The notes under the pieces: generated by a model
Database searches by the model: none
Seen by the model: only the letters and a program-made list of their open reading frames with translations
Told to the model about the DNA's origin: nothing
Assembly: GCF_963678635.1 (NCBI RefSeq)
Contig: NW_026971449.1
Location: 43,501 to 107,500 of the forward strand
Length of the DNA: 64,000 nt
From: Symsagittifera roscoffensis
Taxonomy: Eukaryota > Xenacoelomorpha > Acoela > Convolutidae
Direction: 5' to 3'
Shown here: positions 18,185 to 30,974 of the stretch, piece by piece
Position numbering within the stretch: the stretch's first letter is position 1
Layout: every line of letters begins with the position of its first letter
Program-made: the position numbers and the translations under genes

Positions 18185-19780
18185 CTGGAAAGATTAGTCG
18201 AAAACCCTATATAGTTTTTCGTATTTCAGGAGAGAAAAACCAGCTATTTTTAGGGGGAATAATTTTGCCCCTAGATTATTAAATCTCTCTCATTAAACCA
18301 TTAAATCTCCTAAATTTAATCTCAAATTGTATGATAAGCATTTTCGGTGTATGGAGGTCAACCCAAGTATGTACAAAGGTTCACAAAAAAAACAGTTTAA
18401 CAGAGCCAACCAAAATCAGCTCTGCCCTTTCCAACGCTCAAAACTCCGCTGGTTCTTATTCAATCAATCTCAAGATTCAAAGAATAACACAGGCCAGCAC
18501 CAAAAAGCAGTCAGAAAGTCAGACTACTCCTGAGAATACTCCTAAGAATGCCGAGATGTGGAAAACAGCCTTTGAGCGTGAAGAAGACTAGAAAGTAACC
18601 TAACTCAGGATACTTTGTTTTCGACGAGTCTAGTTTTTTTTTCGTCGGGCACGTCCGACAATAGCGTCCCTGTATAAGTGTGGGAAGGGAGAGATTTTTT
18701 CTCAGAAGTTCTTAAGAAATTTCAGTCATGAAAATCAATTCAAATCGACTTAAATGAAAACATATTGATTAGATGAATCAAAAATGAGGTCGTGGCAATG
18801 TTTGCTTTTTTGTGATAACAAGGCTTTGAGGTTTGTTATATTTTCAAACTCTGATCCCTATAAGTAATTATTGTAATGGTCAAGAAGCTAACTGGTTTAG
18901 CCGAATCGACCCAGTTATTCAAGGAAAAGTGATTTTCGTTTCTAACAAGGATGTAAAGTAGCTTTTTCGATTCTTTTCCATCTTCATCAAAAATAGTTGT
19001 GCACAGAGAACTCGTGGTTGTCGCATTGTCCGGTTTCTGACCGTGCTTTCTTTACACCACACCAATCTCTATGTGCGTGTTTGATATTTACAATTATGAC
19101 ATCCCACAGAGATTCTTTTGTACTCTATTTTCAAAATGACTGGTCCCACTCTTTAAATTTCTTTGTTACGATATGCAGGTTTGTGAAATAGCTTTTTTAA
19201 TTTCAATTTTGATAATTAGCGTAGTTTCCCGATCATATGGTTAGATATATTCTCAGGAAACCACTCCTGCAGATTTCATACACTGTTTCCTTATGTTTAT
19301 ATTCAAAGCAGATTTACTTTTGACATTAAAATGTTCATTATCACTAATAACTACTGATCAATTTCAAAGGATTGCTGATAAGGGCTGTTTTTGAAGCTCT
19401 CAATAGCGGCAAAATTTTTGTGAGAAATTTTCTGTGGATCTCGTAGTTTATAATTTTTTTTTAAAAATCTCTATTATCCACTTGTCTGCTCCTATGGATA
19501 TGTCGCATTTCTTTGCCACGTCTGCGAGTGCACCCCACAATTGTTCTAGAGGTTCTTGATTTCTATCTAAATTTTCGAAAACTATGTTTTTCTAAAATTA
19601 TTTTCTTTTTTCTGACAAACGTGATTGTCTATACTTTCAAAGTTGTTGTACGATGTGCGGAGAATTTTTATTTAAAGTCCTTTTTCCTTCTGATCCGAGG
19701 GAGAGATAAAGCATTGATCTCAGCGTTTTTTCTGCATCTTCGGGACGATTGCAGTTAAACTTCAACCTTATTAGTACTGG
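18185..19780. other. Intergenic DNA right of copy A
   Basis: No gene that I can support. Short open frames (for example 18327-18591, 18997-19191, 19513-19758) show no motif, no composition shift and no upstream signal. Bases 18630-18690 hold a short GC-richer patch of unknown meaning. Confidence 0.5.
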
Positions 19781-20965
19781 GTAAGAAACAAGAACAACCT
19801 TGTACGAAATGAGAACAAAATTTCCTAGCCGTGCATGGGGAGAACAAAATTTTAAACGTTGAAAACATTTGTTCACAAAATGTGAACACTTTGATTCAAC
19901 GTTTAAACTGGCTGACAATTTTTAGAAGGAAAATTTTATTTTTTAAATTTATAAATAAAGGCGAACAAAATTATGTTTTGGAAAAAAAATTATTTCCTCC
20001 GTATATGGAAGCTTTTCAAAACGACACAAAAGTTGACCAATCTAAAGCAAGCATTCTTATTCACTCCCTCCTGGTATTTTTTTCGTTTTTTATACAAGTC
20101 TTTAACCTGTTCACAATTTGTTAACAAAATTTCTTAACCGTGCATGGGGATCAACCTCTCAAACGTAGAAAAAAAATTGTTCACAAAAAATGAACAGTTT
20201 TTTTCAATGAATAAGCTAGTTGACAGTTTTTTGCAGTAACAATTTTATTTTTTCAAATTTATAAATAAAGAAGAAGTCAGCAAACAAACCTGTGTGTTTT
20301 TGGAATAAATTGTTTTCCTCCTTATGGAAAGATATTCAAATCGAAACCAAAATTGACCAACCAGAGTACCAGGTTTCGATTGGCCAATCACCAGCAATCC
20401 CTCCTAGTTAAACTTTTTTTCATACATGTCTTTATTTTGTTCAAATTTTGTGAAAAAGATTTCTTAAATATGCATGAGGAGACCACTATTTTAAACGAGA
20501 TTTTTTTTTCTTAAAATGTGAACACTTTTATTCATTGTATAATTTTTAAGTTTATAAATGAAGACAAACAAAATTGTGTTTTGGAAAAAAAAACGTTTTC
20601 CTCCTTACAAAGTAGGTATTCAATTCGACACCAAAAATGACCAATCACAATACAAAATTTCAGTTGACCAAATACAAGCAGGGTTATCTGTTTACTGTCT
20701 CCTGGTTAATATTTATTTACTTTTAATCTATTGACCTTTTCTTATACATGTCTTTAATCTGTTCACATTTTGTAAACAAAATTTTCCTAACCATGCATGG
20801 GGAGAACAAATTTTTAAATGTTGAAAATTCAATTCAGAAAAGTGAATCTAATTCTTTGTACATGAAATTGTTAAACATTACGAAAATCTGTTCACAAAAT
20901 GTGAACGGCACTATGCAACGTATAAAGCGAGCAATAAAAGGCACTGCTTTTGTTATCCCACTTAT
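19780..20965. repeat. Tandem array of about 320-bp units
   Basis: Four diverged copies follow one another, marked by the word TGCATGGGGA or close variants at about 19833, 20142, 20471 and 20793, spacing 310-330 bp. Other shared words are TTGTTCACAAAATGTGAAC, ATTTATAAATAAAG, TTTTGGAAAAAAA and ACACAAAAGTTGACCAAT. The open frames here are by-products of the repeat. Confidence 0.75.
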
Positions 20966-22624
20966 TTTTCCAGTTTAAGGCAACTTTATCCCTCCCAACA
21001 ATTTTTAAACTGCTTTTAGAGTGAAAATAAAATAGCCAAGCTGAAGGGAAATACATTTTTACAGCCACCTCATTGATTGATTTTTCTAATTTTGTCTCCT
21101 TTCTTTTTTTTTCTGGAAATGTTTTTGAAAAATCTATTCCCAAGCTTAATACATAGGACCCTGGATTTGGGACCCATTCGTGTATGTATTCTTCTATTAT
21201 AATTGATTATAATCTATAAAAAATGAATTATAAACATAAAATGTTTTATGCCAACAAAAATCATTATAATTGAGTATAATCGATTATAATGGATTTTTGC
21301 GAGAGATTATTTTTTCATGTTTTTTAATTTGAACGGTGTAAACAAAAGGGAGGGGGGTTCCCTTTTTTTTACACCGTTCAAATTAAAAAACATGAAAAAA
21401 TAATCCCTCCCCTAATTTACTTTAAACCCCCCCCCCCGTTTACTCGCCCCCCCCCCCCCCCCCCCCCTCTACCTGCCAGTTTACTAACTAGCTAAAAAAT
21501 ACTTGAATTTGTGAAGTTAAGACATGGCATTTAGTAAAATACATGGCATACCTTTTGAAATCTTTCTGCAAAATTTGCGAAAACTCTGCAAAACTAATCG
21601 ATATGAATTGAAAAATGGCGTTTTTTGGCACGCGCTCCCCCCTCAATATTGTTATATATTGGCGCGAAAGGAGCCTCTACAATATTTTCAGGTTCCCTTG
21701 CCAAAAATGGACATTTCAAAATAGTACAAAGTGGGACCCTTTGGGTCGGTAGGGGATCGATTTCCTGAGGGGGGGGGGGGGTCAGCCTCTCCGCCTTCTC
21801 TCTAAATCCATTGGTGATCCATATGCTGACAATTTCTCTAAAAAGCTAAAGTTTCAAAAAAGGTTAAGTCATTTTGGGCTAATTAGTTATCTTTGAATGA
21901 ATGACTTGTACATTAAAAGACTCCAAATTAGGTGGAGGTAAAATGAATGTTTCAAAGGAAATTGAATATTGATAAAATATTCTGTGTGTAGCATTGCGAG
22001 TATAGAAAGACTCAATAGCAAAAAAAAAGATTTTTAAGAGTTTCAAAAATGTTTTCGAAAAATTTTATGGAAGTTAAAAAAGGGCTATATATACAAGTTC
22101 AGGTGCAACACTCCATAAAAACAATCTAGTTGTTCCACAGTCTAGTCCTTTCTCTTATTAATTATTGAGCTAAAATATTACGCATGAGAAACAAAAAACT
22201 CAAAAATTAATGCAAATTGATTTGAGCTCGATAATTAGTCCGAAAAGCAAGTGCAAAAATGCAAAATATAACTTCGTAGTGTAGTTTGCGTTTGGTGAAA
22301 AATTCGAAAAAAGTGTTTTCCAAAAGACTTTTAAGCAAAAAATAGTAAAAAATCAGGACAAACTAATATGAGTTCTAAGCCATCAGCGCTTCACCCTGAT
22401 ACGAACTGTTTTTCAATCTTTACTATTGAAAGAGCTGTTAAAATAGTATGATCTCGAGTTTCTCTGAAAGATCCATACCCGTACAGAACTGGCTGATCGT
22501 TTTGTTTTCCTTTCATGTTGACGCCCTAAAATAACGTGAGACTGTTCGTTTAGTTCAGGCTTTTTTGTAGGAAATTTTGTCTTTTAACTGTCATTTAACT
22601 GTCATATAAAGAAAATGAGTTGAA
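20966..22624. other. Non-coding repeats between the retroelement copies
   Basis: No gene is supported. It contains AT-rich palindromic words around ATAATCGATTATAAT (21190-21300), a perfect hairpin (21305-21405), C tracts at about 21428-21468, and a segment at about 21620-21790 related to the hAT-like miniature element at 57242-57689 (shared CGCGCTCCCC, GTAGTACAAAG and a terminal G tract). Confidence 0.6.
21305..21405. repeat. Long perfect hairpin with 38-bp arms
   Basis: The left arm starts GATTATTTTTTCATG and ends GAACGGTGTAA; the right arm is its exact reverse complement. The spacer of about 25 bases is G/T-rich. A run of C follows within 25 bases. It could be a fold-back miniature element; no target duplication was identified. 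Confidence 0.75.
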
Positions 22625-23031
22625 TGAGCTAAGTACTATTGACTGTACTCATAGATTAATTTCAGATAAGGTGTGTTCGTCACCATCTGCTCGTCACGCT
22701 ATCTTATTTTCGGCCGGATAGCTTCGTGCAACTTCTTAGTCTAATACCGATCTTAATCTTACTTTTATATCTCCTAGTCTCAATAGATCTAGTGTATACT
22801 GGTTTATGCGAGTTAGTTGCCAGAAGGAGAACAACTGTATTCTAAATTTTACTCAAAATGTTCTGGTGCTGAAACTACAAGTAGTTTCAGCACTTACAAA
22901 TAAGTGTAAATGTTGGAGATGGAATTTGATTGGTTAGTTAATAATATTTTATAGAGATAATTTTATTATAGAGATAATTTTGTCAATAATATGTTTGGAT
23001 ATAAATACTAGTTTAGAATTGGTTCCACCCA
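22625..23031 (-). repeat. 3' LTR of copy B
   Basis: About 407 bp matching 56037-56414 over nearly its whole length, from TGAGCTAAGTACTATTGACTG to GGTTCCAC, with ATTTTCGGCCGGATA and the hairpin at 22866-22893. It carries an internal duplication of about 20 bp (TTATAGAGATAATTTTATTATAGAGATAATTTT) not present in the right LTR. Confidence 0.8.
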
Positions 23032-24530
23032 TCTGGGGTCTAGAGAAATTTTAGTTTTTAATTGTTTGATGTAGTGAAGGACGGTTGATGTAGTTTCTTC
23101 TTGAAGTTGCGAGCATTGGCTTCTTGGAGAAAGGAGAAGTGTGGCTGTTTGTGTTTGACGGAGGAAGATTGTCATGTTCGTATATCTAGATGGGTCTCGT
23201 TGATCGTGGTAGTCTTAGGTGATCGTCTCAAGACTTCTGATCGATGCAATGATGTATCGATTTCGTTTAGTTGAGAGCGAGACTAGGTGTAGGGCGAAAT
23301 TTGACTTTTTCGATGTTGGGTCCGTACTTTAAATTCTTTGAGGGTAGTGACTTTAGGCAGCAAATCGAATAGATTTGCCATTCCGAAGTTGGAATGTGAT
23401 TGGGTTGTCGTCTCCTTTGCTGCTCGTTCCTTGGGCTCTAAGAAATCCATTCATACTGCATTTATGGTTTAAATCTATATATTTGTTTTTAAATCAAGTT
23501 TTAGTTATGATTTGTTTTTAATTGTTATCGCAAAAGCGTTTAGTTTTGGTTCGGTTGATTTTTGAGATTCGCTGACACTAGGGTAACTCTTGACAAAAAA
23601 AGGAGTGTGGGTCACAAAGCGTGGTTGTAGCGCGATGGGTTAGGCCGGCTATAGAGCATGCTGAGGACGTCCCTCTGGTGGGCGAGGCCAGGAATAGGGT
23701 ATGTTTTTATGGTCTCTTTGTGCAGAATCTCTTTTTGTGTTCAACCTTTGTTTCGGTTTTATTATTTGTTTTTCTCTTTTTTGTTTTGGTTGCGTCCTTT
23801 TCTCAAAAATAGAATTTTCTGTTTTTCGAACTTTTTGTGTTTTATTTGATTGTGGTATAACTTGAAAGTGGTCTTCAAAAGAATCATTTATCTAGTTTTA
23901 ATCTGCTTTTAATCTGGTTTGGGTACCGTGGGTTTTTTTTCTTGGTTATGCTATTAAATTGTGGTTTTGTGACGTTAGTAAGCTGCTTCGGTTGTTTCAG
24001 CTTACTTTATAATTCCTTCCGACCGGGTTACAGGAAAGTTTGAAACGTGTGAAAACTAGTTAGAGTTGTTATCAGTGAAAGTTAAAGTTAAAACTTGAAA
24101 TTCATTATTCAAACAATTCTTTGTGGGCGAGCTGTGTGTTTCATGGGCGAGTGAACGATTTAAATTTCTAAAAGAAGCGTCTTGTAAAAAAGTTATTATT
24201 CTTTTAATTTACCTGCAATTTTTATGAATTTACTGCAATTCCTTTTCAATTTGACCGCTTTTGGTGAAATTAATTTACGAATTTACTGCTTTGTAAAATG
24301 TAATTTTTTGCTTTGGAGGATTACTTATGATTTTACTGCTATTTGGAGGTAAACTTTGCTGCTTTTATTTATACTGCAGTTTGTTTAAATGAGTTTAAAT
24401 CTTCTAGAAAAGAGTTTTCAATTTTTTTATTCATTTTTATTTGTTTTAGATGAGTGTGAGATCTAAAAAAAGTGAAACTTTTATGAAGAATGGTTAGTTA
24501 TGCTTTCGAGTTAAAGATACTTAATTATAC
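23032..24530. other. 3' non-coding tail of copy B
   Basis: No gene. Bases 23590-24160 match 580-1150 of copy A, including the tRNA-like box-A segment at 23611-23700 and the GGGCGAGCYGTG word near 24125. The remainder diverges from copy A. Confidence 0.6.
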
Positions 24531-25983
24531 TTACTCATTGTCGGCAAAAAATCCATTTGGGAAAATATTGTGAATAGTGTCCGATGATGTTAGGAGTTTT
24601 GGAAGCCAGCGGGTGATATTTTTAGTTTGCAGTAGAGGCCATAGGAGTTTAAGTGCTTTGATGATCTTTTGATCGTCACTGTTTGGTGAGAATTCGTGCG
24701 GAGTATTTTGGATTAGATTATAAAGTTTATGTATATAGCAGGTGTTGTGAATATACTCCAGGATTGGGACTTCAACTGGTTGTATATATTCGTTAGGGAC
24801 AATTAGTGGACGGGATTCATCAATGTTGAAAGTTCTCGTTAGTGGCAAAGTATGTACATTTGTCGTATAGGGTCATAATTTCTGATGATACCTTGCATGT
24901 TAGTGTCTATTGTACAGTATATACTTCACCCTTCTTCCTAAATTTCACATAGAGTAAATAAATTGAAATCGACGTTGTGGGTTTCGTGATAGTGTATTAG
25001 TTGTGTAGTGGTGTTGGATAAATTTATAATAACTGTATGTTGGAGTTTGTTTTGCGCGTAACACTATTTGATCTGACCAGTGTCTGTCGTGTTCTTCTGG
25101 TGTTAGAAAATCGAAAGTTATTGAAAAATGGTTAAATTTATTGAAATAGGAGTCGTAGGCTTAGTTGTCGCAAGTGCTGCAGATATAACATGATCAAATT
25201 TTTTATTCATGCAGTTGATGGTATATACATATTGATATCTTATGAAATTTTTTTAAAGTTAGTTAAGGGTTAGCGTTAGTATCGTCTCCTAAAAAGGTAT
25301 CTTCCATATATCATGCAATGTCTTGATCATAATTTTTAATTGAAAATTGGTTTGCTTTTTGAGCAGTGAATCTATTTAGTGTTTGAGCTAGTCCGATCGC
25401 TGTGATTTGCTTTTCGTGAACTGCTGTGGTTAGGTGATATAATCGAGTGTGACACAAATCATTGTCGTCTGGGTTTTTTTTATAATGGGAGTGATAATGG
25501 GTTACTGAAAAGATAATATGAGGTCCATGAAAGTGTGGGAAATAAGGCGTTTTCATTAAAGTAAGTTCGTTGATCGTTGTTAGTGTTTGCTTGATATTAA
25601 GTGTACTGTGGAAAATATGGTAAGCATACTTGTAGGAACTCTTTTGTATTAGAATGAAGTGGATGCACTAAAAACGTTCGAGGTGTTCGAGGGTTAGAAG
25701 GCATTTGGGCATTGGGATGTTTACGTTTAAATACTCGGTGGGCTCGGATTTCTTCAGTAGTGGATGCTGGGCTGAGGACTGGGTTGAGGGATGCAGGACT
25801 CGAAGGATGTCATGGCTTGTGATAGGTGATGAATTGTTAGTATGTTAGGGTTTTGAAGCTGTTGTTGTAGGGTTATAAAAATATCTAATTCATTCTCATG
25901 TTCTGTATCAACGGGGCTAGAGGGATCAAGTGGGTCGCTGGTCATTGGGGAGAAAATTGGGGTTGCATCAGTGTAAGAAGAAG
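24531..25983 (-). pseudogene. 3' accessory ORF of copy B, C-terminal part, broken
   Basis: Frames 24531-24848, 25311-25556 and 25754-25983 match successive parts of the copy A accessory ORF (for example NIDESRPLIVPNEYIQPVEV against NAEESRPFLIPHEFIQPIEI). Frameshifts and stops separate them. The Polinton was inserted upstream in this gene, after base 25989; the rest of the N-terminal part lies at 43117-43416. Confidence 0.65.
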
Positions 25984-25989
25984 GTGCTG
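25984..25989. repeat. Polinton target site duplication, left
   Basis: GTGCTG, identical to 43111-43116. Polintons characteristically make 6-bp duplications. Confidence 0.9.
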
Positions 25990-26590
25990 AGTAGTAGATG
26001 TTGGAGGTGATCAGGGGGGGGGGGTCCCTGCAGACCCACATGTATTAAGATAGGGAATAGAGCATCCGGTCTGCAAGCTATGTATTAAGGTTGGGTATAG
26101 AGTCTACAATGTATTAAGATAGGGAATACCGATGTTAAGGTTTTATGGTTTGTGTGATGGTAAGATAATGGTAAGAAAAACGTAATTTTTGTGTGGAAAT
26201 GTCTATTTTTTTGCAAAAATGTTTGCGCGTGTTAACTAATTTGTAAATATCAAAGATTAATTACGTGCAGGTTGTGTAATGAAGGACTTTTAATTAGTTT
26301 TTTGATACATGGTATGTCAATGGTAAGAGTTTTTGGGTAAAAACTTGGATTTTTTATAAAAAGATTTTCAAAAAAACTTCAAAACACGATTAGATTAGCT
26401 ATTATTTGACCTAATTTATTAGATAATCTTACTTTCTATCTAATTGAAACAATGCTGAAACCTACAGAGACTTCGAAAAAAAAACAAATTTTTTGAGAAA
26501 AAATTAAATTACAAAAAAAAAACAGAATATAAATCACTGCATTGTATAACAAGTTTACCGCAACATTTTACTTTTTAATATCATAAAATC
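25990..26590 (+). repeat. Polinton left terminal inverted repeat
   Basis: It matches the reverse complement of 42510-43110 strongly for about 520 bp and more weakly to about 600 bp (last clear block: ATATAAATCACTGCAT). It has a G tract at about 26013-26024 and three iterated words starting TGTATTAAG. Confidence 0.9.
26041..26128 (+). repeat. TIR iterons (left)
   Basis: Three copies of TGTATTAAGATAGGGAATAG or a close variant at 26041-26060, 26081-26100 and 26110-26128. They are mirrored in the right TIR at 43035-43054, 42995-43014 and 42967-42985, with one more exact internal copy at 33533-33552. They may be integrase or replication-protein binding sites (inference). Confidence 0.7.
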
Positions 26591-26636
26591 AATATAACAC
26601 GACGTCATGAATAAGTTTACTACACCAGAACAGTTC

Positions 26637-29600
26637 TTATAAGTTCAATGGGTTTGTATGAGTTCCGTCATCTTGTACTTGTCTTTTTGGATAAAAATAG
26701 CTTAGTCCTTTCTTTGTCTGTTCATATGTGGCTACCATATGATTTATAGTTCTGAATCCTCTGTTAGTAGATGTAAGGTTAATTGCTTCATCAAGCACTC
26801 TCCTGTATTTTGACATGAGACCGTCTCCAAAATCTTCTAGAACCCGTTTATTTAGTCCTTTACTGCTAAATTTGAACTTATCGGACTTGTTGTCATAGCA
26901 GCAATATGTCTTGCTACACAAACAAAGCATTTCTGTACATCTAAACTCTTCTTTAAAAAGTCCCGGCTCCCGCTTGTCATGCTTTTTATGCGTACTGCAA
27001 CACGTTCGAGGGAAGAAATTAGATTTTGCATCCGCCTTGAAAGAGTCTCTACAATCATTTTCCCTCATTTTTTCCCAAGCAGCTCTCTTATCTGGTTTGA
27101 TACAGTCGTATAAATTTTCTTCAGCAAGAGCCAAGTAAAGCGAGTCTGTGTCCATCTCCAACTCTTCAAATTTGTTTACATCACAAAAATCGTTGAAGAA
27201 ATTATAGATGAGTTCCAACATTCTCAGTTTGAAAGTATGAAAAATCCAACGATGATGGGTTCTCTGTGTTCAATGGTTGATTTCAACAACTCCACCTCAT
27301 CCAAGTCTTTTTCAACTGTATTCAGTCTTTTGAACTATGGCTCATTGATTGCCTTGTGAGTTTTTTCATCGTTCAGATATTTTGTGACTGTATGCCTGGA
27401 TCTATCCATGATCTGATATCCATATGAGGAATTACCCAAAAGTTTCATTGTTTCTGCTACAACTCCTGACAAAGGGTTTTCATCTCCTTCTCTTCTAGCA
27501 TCAACCACTGACTGAACGAAATGATTAAAGCATCTCCGAGGAGAAAATTGAACAAAACGGTAAATTTTGGTGCACTGCAATCCAAGTTCCATATAAAAGT
27601 TGAACAGAGGAGTTATAACTGTTCCATTTTCCAGCTTGAAACTAGATATCAGCATTCTCTGGGGATGCTTTAACATTTCCTTTTCGATTGCATAGTTTTT
27701 CATGTAGTCTCCAATATCATTTCTTCCAACTTCAATGTTTTTGAAAATTGGAGGAAAGTTGGCAAATTTTGTTTTTAGCTAATCTGGGACAACTAAGTCG
27801 CACTGAACGTAACCAAAAAGAGATCCATCTTTTATTTTTGCTAGAAGGGAGTCTGTAGAAAGAGGTCTTTTGTAGGGAAAGTGGGTTCTGACGTGATTTT
27901 TGATCTTGTCATCGTTTTAAAACTTTCCCACCAGTCACACTCCCACATTTTTTCCACTTTGTATCCTTTCTCCTTAATGTATTCTCGTCGCATACCATCC
28001 ATCTCTCCCTTCTTGTTTCCTCGCTCAGTATCCTGTTCTGTTAAGGAGGGACGATTTTCTTGACAGGAACAGAAGTGGTAGTAGCATCCCATTGCTTCAA
28101 ACACTGTCTTACAGTGATCACAATAACCGTCCACATTAAAACAGTCGATTTTTTTCTGTTTTCCAGATGTGAAAAAGCTCTCAATTTCACATGCTGGTCT
28201 TGTTTCCTGATAGAAAGACATGACCATATTTTCAAAGTTGCGAGTTCGATTATGTCTAGCCTTGAATTTCTGCATATCAGTGTCAAACCCCCATCTCGTG
28301 TACAGTCCTGTTGGCATATCTTGACACATTGAGAAAGGGTAAATTCTGGCTTGCATCAATTCCAACGATTGACTTACAAACATTTGATGAATTTCTTATG
28401 TATGTCTCATCAACTACAGCTTTTCGAGTGAAAACAATGGAAGGACCACCAGTCATGTCCTCTCTATTTTTTTCACACAAATCCTTATCACTTTCGCAAA
28501 ATGGATAAAACTTGTAGTTTGTGGATTTGAGTAGACATGTGTTTGCTAGATTTGGAAGTGTGCATCCAAGTTTTAACATATCTATCCCCTTGTTATGATA
28601 AAACTGGATCATTTTTTCCATTGCTTCCGGGGTTGGAACTACATCTTTGTTGTTGTACCATTTCAAAAAGTCTTTAAATACTGTCATTCCGTTTTTCTTC
28701 CAAGTCTCTTGTAATTAATTGTAATTATCCAAACCAGATGGAGGAACAGTCTGGATTTGAAGCTTTTTCAGTGTCTGCTGTTCGTCAAGCCCACTCTTTC
28801 TAAGCTTCTCATAATCAATGAAGTCTTTGTCTAGAGGATTGTTGTTTCTAAGTTTACTGAAAAAGGCTTCATACGGTGGCAATCCAGGAAAGTCAAGTTT
28901 GTCTGGGTTATCAAACCACTCATAGGGAAATAATCCTTTCGTTTCGCTAGCTTTATAGGCTTTGAGAAAAGAGTCCAGAGTAGTTGCTCCTCCCAGAAAC
29001 TTCATTATGTCGAGAAACTGTACATCTCCAAACTTGAAAGATTTAAAGTCATTTGCTTTTTTGATTACGGATGTTTCTTGTTCTTTATCGCGAAATAAAT
29101 AAGGAATTAAGTATGATTTGATCAAATTCAAATCATATCTACCGCTGTTAAATCCAAAAACAGGTAAAGTGTTTACATATTTTTCCAGATGTTGTTTCAA
29201 ATCAATGAGTTGATTTTTCTGAATTTGCAAGAATTGTGTTGACATATCTGCTTCTCCCAAATCTTCAATGCATTCGTCTTCGTACTCAAATTTATTACTT
29301 GAATAATTTTTACCACGTTCGTTCAGCTGATCAAAGATCTTTTTCATTCTTTCATTGACAGCTACTTCAATATCTTGAAATTTTGTTCTCATCTCCAACT
29401 TACTTTTCTCCGCCAATAGCTCGAGCTTGCTTACAAAATCAATAATCAAGTTCTGTGGATCCTTGTTGTACAAAAAGATGGGTTCATCAATCAGATTCGA
29501 TGATATAAAGACTGAAATTGGAACGTGTTTTCCAATCCAGATAGTAGTTTGCGTCTCTATTTGTTCCTCTGTGGGAACACAAATCGACTCAAAATCGAAA

Positions 29601-30974
29601 GTTGCTAGATTATTAAAAAGTTTGTTATCTTCAGAAGCTGGAAGATTGAATCCTTCTAGCTTTTCAAACAAGGTTTCGCAAAGCTCATAGACGTTCTTTG
29701 GGTAAATATGTTTCACTCGGTCCTTGCATCTCAGAAGATGTTTGTTGAGAAACTCAGATCTTTTGAAGAAAGTATCACAACTAGGACACCGGAAACACTT
29801 GAAGAAAGAATCAATATCATTTGTATGAATGATATGATTGTTAAATCTCAGTAATTTGACTGTTTTGTCAAACCTTCCAATACTTCTTCGAGATAGTTCT
29901 CCTACATATTCTCCTTCTTGGATATCGAAATCGTATATAGAGATGTTCCTTTGAACAATTTCCTCGACAAAAGGTAAGTCTTCTACAGAAACTCCACGAA
30001 AGTTTTTAGGATCATAACCAGATTTTTATATAAAATCTGTAAAGTATCTGGAAGTGTGAGAGTCGAGATCTTTGTGTCCGTTCATGTACATTGCCAATGC
30101 GCGGAAAAGACACAAATGATCTTTGTAAGGTTCCTTGTCCTTGTTAGATAAAAGACAGTTAACAGAATGGTTTTTCAGTAGAGGTTCGGGTAAGACAGAG
30201 TCTGGACATCCCATTGGGATGTTTTTCAGCAAAGCAGCAAAAATTGTAACGTTAGTAATCAACTTGAATCGCCACTTTGTGTTCTGGCGTTCTTGGGTAC
30301 ATTGCTCCACAATATCAAATATTTCTACTTTTCCTTGGATTGTTATCAAATTCGCTTTCGTACAAAAAAGTGGGATTTTTCAAACAGAGTATTGTTTTCA
30401 TGGGTTGAAATATCGATATTCACCAGTCTCAAGGTTTCAAAGTACAAAACCCAGAGCAATGTTGATTTTGGCTGCAGAATCGAGCTTGTTGAAGACTTCT
30501 TCAAGTTTCTCGTTAATTATTTTAGTATCTAACTTGGACATTTGGTAGTTAAATACCTTATGTCTCCCATTTTCCATCTCCGTATCCACCAGAATATGTT
30601 GACAAGCACTAAGTTCCTCCTTTAGTTTTTCACCATCTTCCCCTTCTTCCTCCACAATCTTGTTCGGCCACCGTATCACTGGGTTTCCGTTGTTTTGCTC
30701 CATGTTCTTTTCTCCGATGTTGTTGGAGAGAGTTGTATCTTGGGAACTCTTGTTCACAAGAAGGACAAACAGTCGACTGCTTCGAATTTGGTTGAGCATG
30801 CTTCTTAGCCATATGATGGCTCATTTCTTGTTGATTATAAGTAAAGTACTTACAATCAGGGCAAGAAATAACTCCTTTAGAACAATTTTTCCGGTGTCGA
30901 GCTGCGTTTTGACGAATATACATATTTCCACAGTCTGCACACTTTACTTTCTCGTTTCGGTTAAGGGTAGGCAT
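26637..30974 (-). pseudogene. polB: Protein-primed family B DNA polymerase, broken
   Basis: This would replicate the Polinton. Reading right to left: ATG at 30974; N-terminal C2H2/CxxC zinc fingers (CADCGNMYIRQNAARHRKNC, then CPDC and CPSC); a conserved Maverick N-terminal domain near 30100-30300 (IPMGCPDSVLPEPLL, CLFRALAMY); exonuclease motif I FDFES at about 29590; exo II GFNSGRYDLN; the motif A region YPFSMCQDMPTGLY at about 28340; motif B KLLGNSSYGYQ at about 27450; motif C MDTDSLY at about 27140; and a Cys-rich C-terminus. At least four frame changes (near 30700, 28330, between 27841 and 27703, and between 27335 and 27221) and several in-frame TGA or TAA codons (near 30437, 30026, 28715) inactivate it. 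Several different lesions make introns an unlikely explanation. Confidence 0.93.

Noticed and set aside
19800..20965. CRISPR-like array.
   Set aside because: Units are about 320 bp and diverged throughout, with no short identical repeats and spacers; eukaryotic context.
30330..30440. Several in-frame TGA codons in polymerase, and one in the penton gene, suggested UGA recoding.
   Set aside because: TAA stops and frameshifts occur in the same genes (polymerase, integrase), so ordinary decay is the simpler reading.
26637..30974. Polymerase breaks read as introns.
   Set aside because: The breaks are single-base frame changes and isolated stops with coding sequence continuing at once on the other side; no donor-acceptor pairs with loss of non-coding sequence.
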